Positions 6,964 through 7,443 of a stretch of DNA of 7,443 nt are shown here, piece by piece. The stretch is taken from the NCBI RefSeq assembly GCF_937976265.1, contig NZ_CALJRX010000298.1, forward strand, positions 1 through 7,443. Reading direction: 5' to 3'. Under the pieces are notes generated by a model, which saw nothing but the letters and a program-made list of their open reading frames with translations, made no database searches and had not been told where the DNA came from. The position numbers and the translations under genes were made by a program. Within the stretch, counting starts at the first letter, position 1; each line of letters starts with the position of its first letter. Source of the DNA: an uncultured Haemophilus sp. (lineage in GTDB: Bacteria; Pseudomonadota; Gammaproteobacteria; Enterobacterales; Pasteurellaceae).

Positions 6964-7443
6964 TTAAGCCATCAACATCATTAAGCCAAGCATTCTTTCA
7001 AAATACGCACGGCTCTTTAATAAGGCTTTTAACTTTTCAATAGTTTGAACATTATCTTTTGTCTCACTATGAAAGGTAATCAAACCTTTAATTTCATTTA
7101 GGAAAAATTGATTACTTGCTAATAACTCAGCTGATTGACTTTCTTCCAGTTTTTCAAACAAGGCTTTGTTGTCATCATAATAATGATAAAGATTGAAAAA
7201 TGCGCCGACACGTTCAACAGTTTTCATAAAATCGAAAGCAAATACATCCGTTGGGAATGAAAGGGTCTCTTCAATCAATTGCTGCTCCATTTTCATGACC
7301 GCACTTAATTGTTCATGAGAATCCACCGCACTTCCCTCACGTTCTTCTTTTAAGAAATCCCGCCATTTATTTAACCAATCAATCAGAAGTGGTTTGCTGC
7401 CTAATTGATAGCCGCGTTTTGCTTTGCTTGCCGAACTAAAATA
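6964..7443 (-). CDS. Unidentified helical protein upstream of radA (partial, N-terminus beyond window)
   Basis: The frame is open from the right edge to TAA at 6964-6966, giving 159 visible residues. I do not recognise the family. The visible part begins with a basic stretch (KAKRGY), then an amphipathic segment (IDWLNKWRDFLKEERE), and continues as probable helices rich in Leu, Glu, Lys and Phe, ending in the hydrophobic tail MLGLMMLMA. There are no cysteines, no signal peptide and no clear membrane helix in the visible part. A GTG at 7324-7326 has a GAGGG upstream and could be a start giving 120 residues, but the frame continues 39 codons further with protein-like composition, so a gene running off the edge is more likely. 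It ends 26 bases before radA, so it is probably in one transcript with it. Two uptake sequences lie inside, 27 bases apart. Confidence 0.78.
   Translation of the reverse strand, partial: YFSSASKAKRGYQLGSKPLLIDWLNKWRDFLKEEREGSAVDSHEQLSAVMKMEQQLIEETLSFPTDVFAFDFMKTVERVGAFFNLYHYYDDNKALFEKLEESQSAELLASNQFFLNEIKGLITFHSETKDNVQTIEKLKALLKSRAYFERMLGLMMLMA
7298..7306 (-). repeat. DNA uptake sequence (USS) inside the right-edge gene
   Basis: Exact core in the sense direction of the gene, followed by CATGAAAATGG. It encodes Ser-Ala-Val in EQLSAVMKM. It is the downstream member of a same-orientation pair. Confidence 0.9.
7325..7333 (-). repeat. DNA uptake sequence (USS) inside the right-edge gene
   Basis: Exact core in the sense direction of the gene, encoding Ser-Ala-Val in EGSAVDSHE, 27 bases before the next copy. 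Its last two bases, GT, together with the next G form the GTG at 7324-7326 that looks like a start codon. The AT-rich flank is weak (GGATTCTC). Confidence 0.88.

Noticed and set aside
1..7443. CRISPR array, tRNA or rRNA gene, insertion sequence, prophage or defence system
   Set aside because: Nearly all of the window is accounted for by six minus-strand genes and one plus-strand gene end; no spaced direct repeats, transposase, integrase or structured RNA signal was seen, and no gap exceeds 100 bases.

Overview
This 7.4 kb window is ordinary chromosomal, housekeeping DNA from a gamma-proteobacterium of the family Pasteurellaceae. The evidence is eleven exact copies of the nine-base DNA uptake sequence AAGTGCGGT (the Haemophilus influenzae type, not the Actinobacillus pleuropneumoniae type), AT-rich base composition, and closely recognisable proteins of this family. 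Haemophilus or a near relative such as Aggregatibacter is most likely; the species cannot be settled from this stretch alone.

Layout, left to right: the last 23 codons of an unidentified plus-strand gene (1-72); a terminator built from two inverted uptake sequences (96-126); then an unbroken minus-strand block. In transcription order this block runs from an unidentified gene cut by the right edge (7443-6964), to radA (6937-5558), lrp (5475-4996), ftsK (4993-2204), lolA (2167-1541) and rarA (1487-147). All five named genes are full length, with intact key motifs and no frameshifts.

The order lrp-ftsK-lolA-rarA is the same as in Escherichia coli. What differs is the flanks: radA and an unknown gene precede lrp, and the gene after rarA is convergent rather than serS. 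Gaps are short (26, 82, 2, 36 and 53 bases), so long co-transcripts are likely. The 82-base gap before lrp is the likeliest place for an internal promoter, and a hairpin between lolA and rarA may lower rarA expression.

RadA (branch migration), FtsK (chromosome translocation at the septum) and RarA (stalled-fork ATPase) all act on chromosome maintenance. LolA carries lipoproteins across the periplasm, and Lrp is a global regulator of amino-acid metabolism. I found no mobile element, CRISPR array, RNA gene or new biological system. The points worth a second look are how uptake sequences fit inside the proteins, the missing ribosome binding site of ftsK, the lolA-rarA hairpin, and the unidentified right-edge gene.
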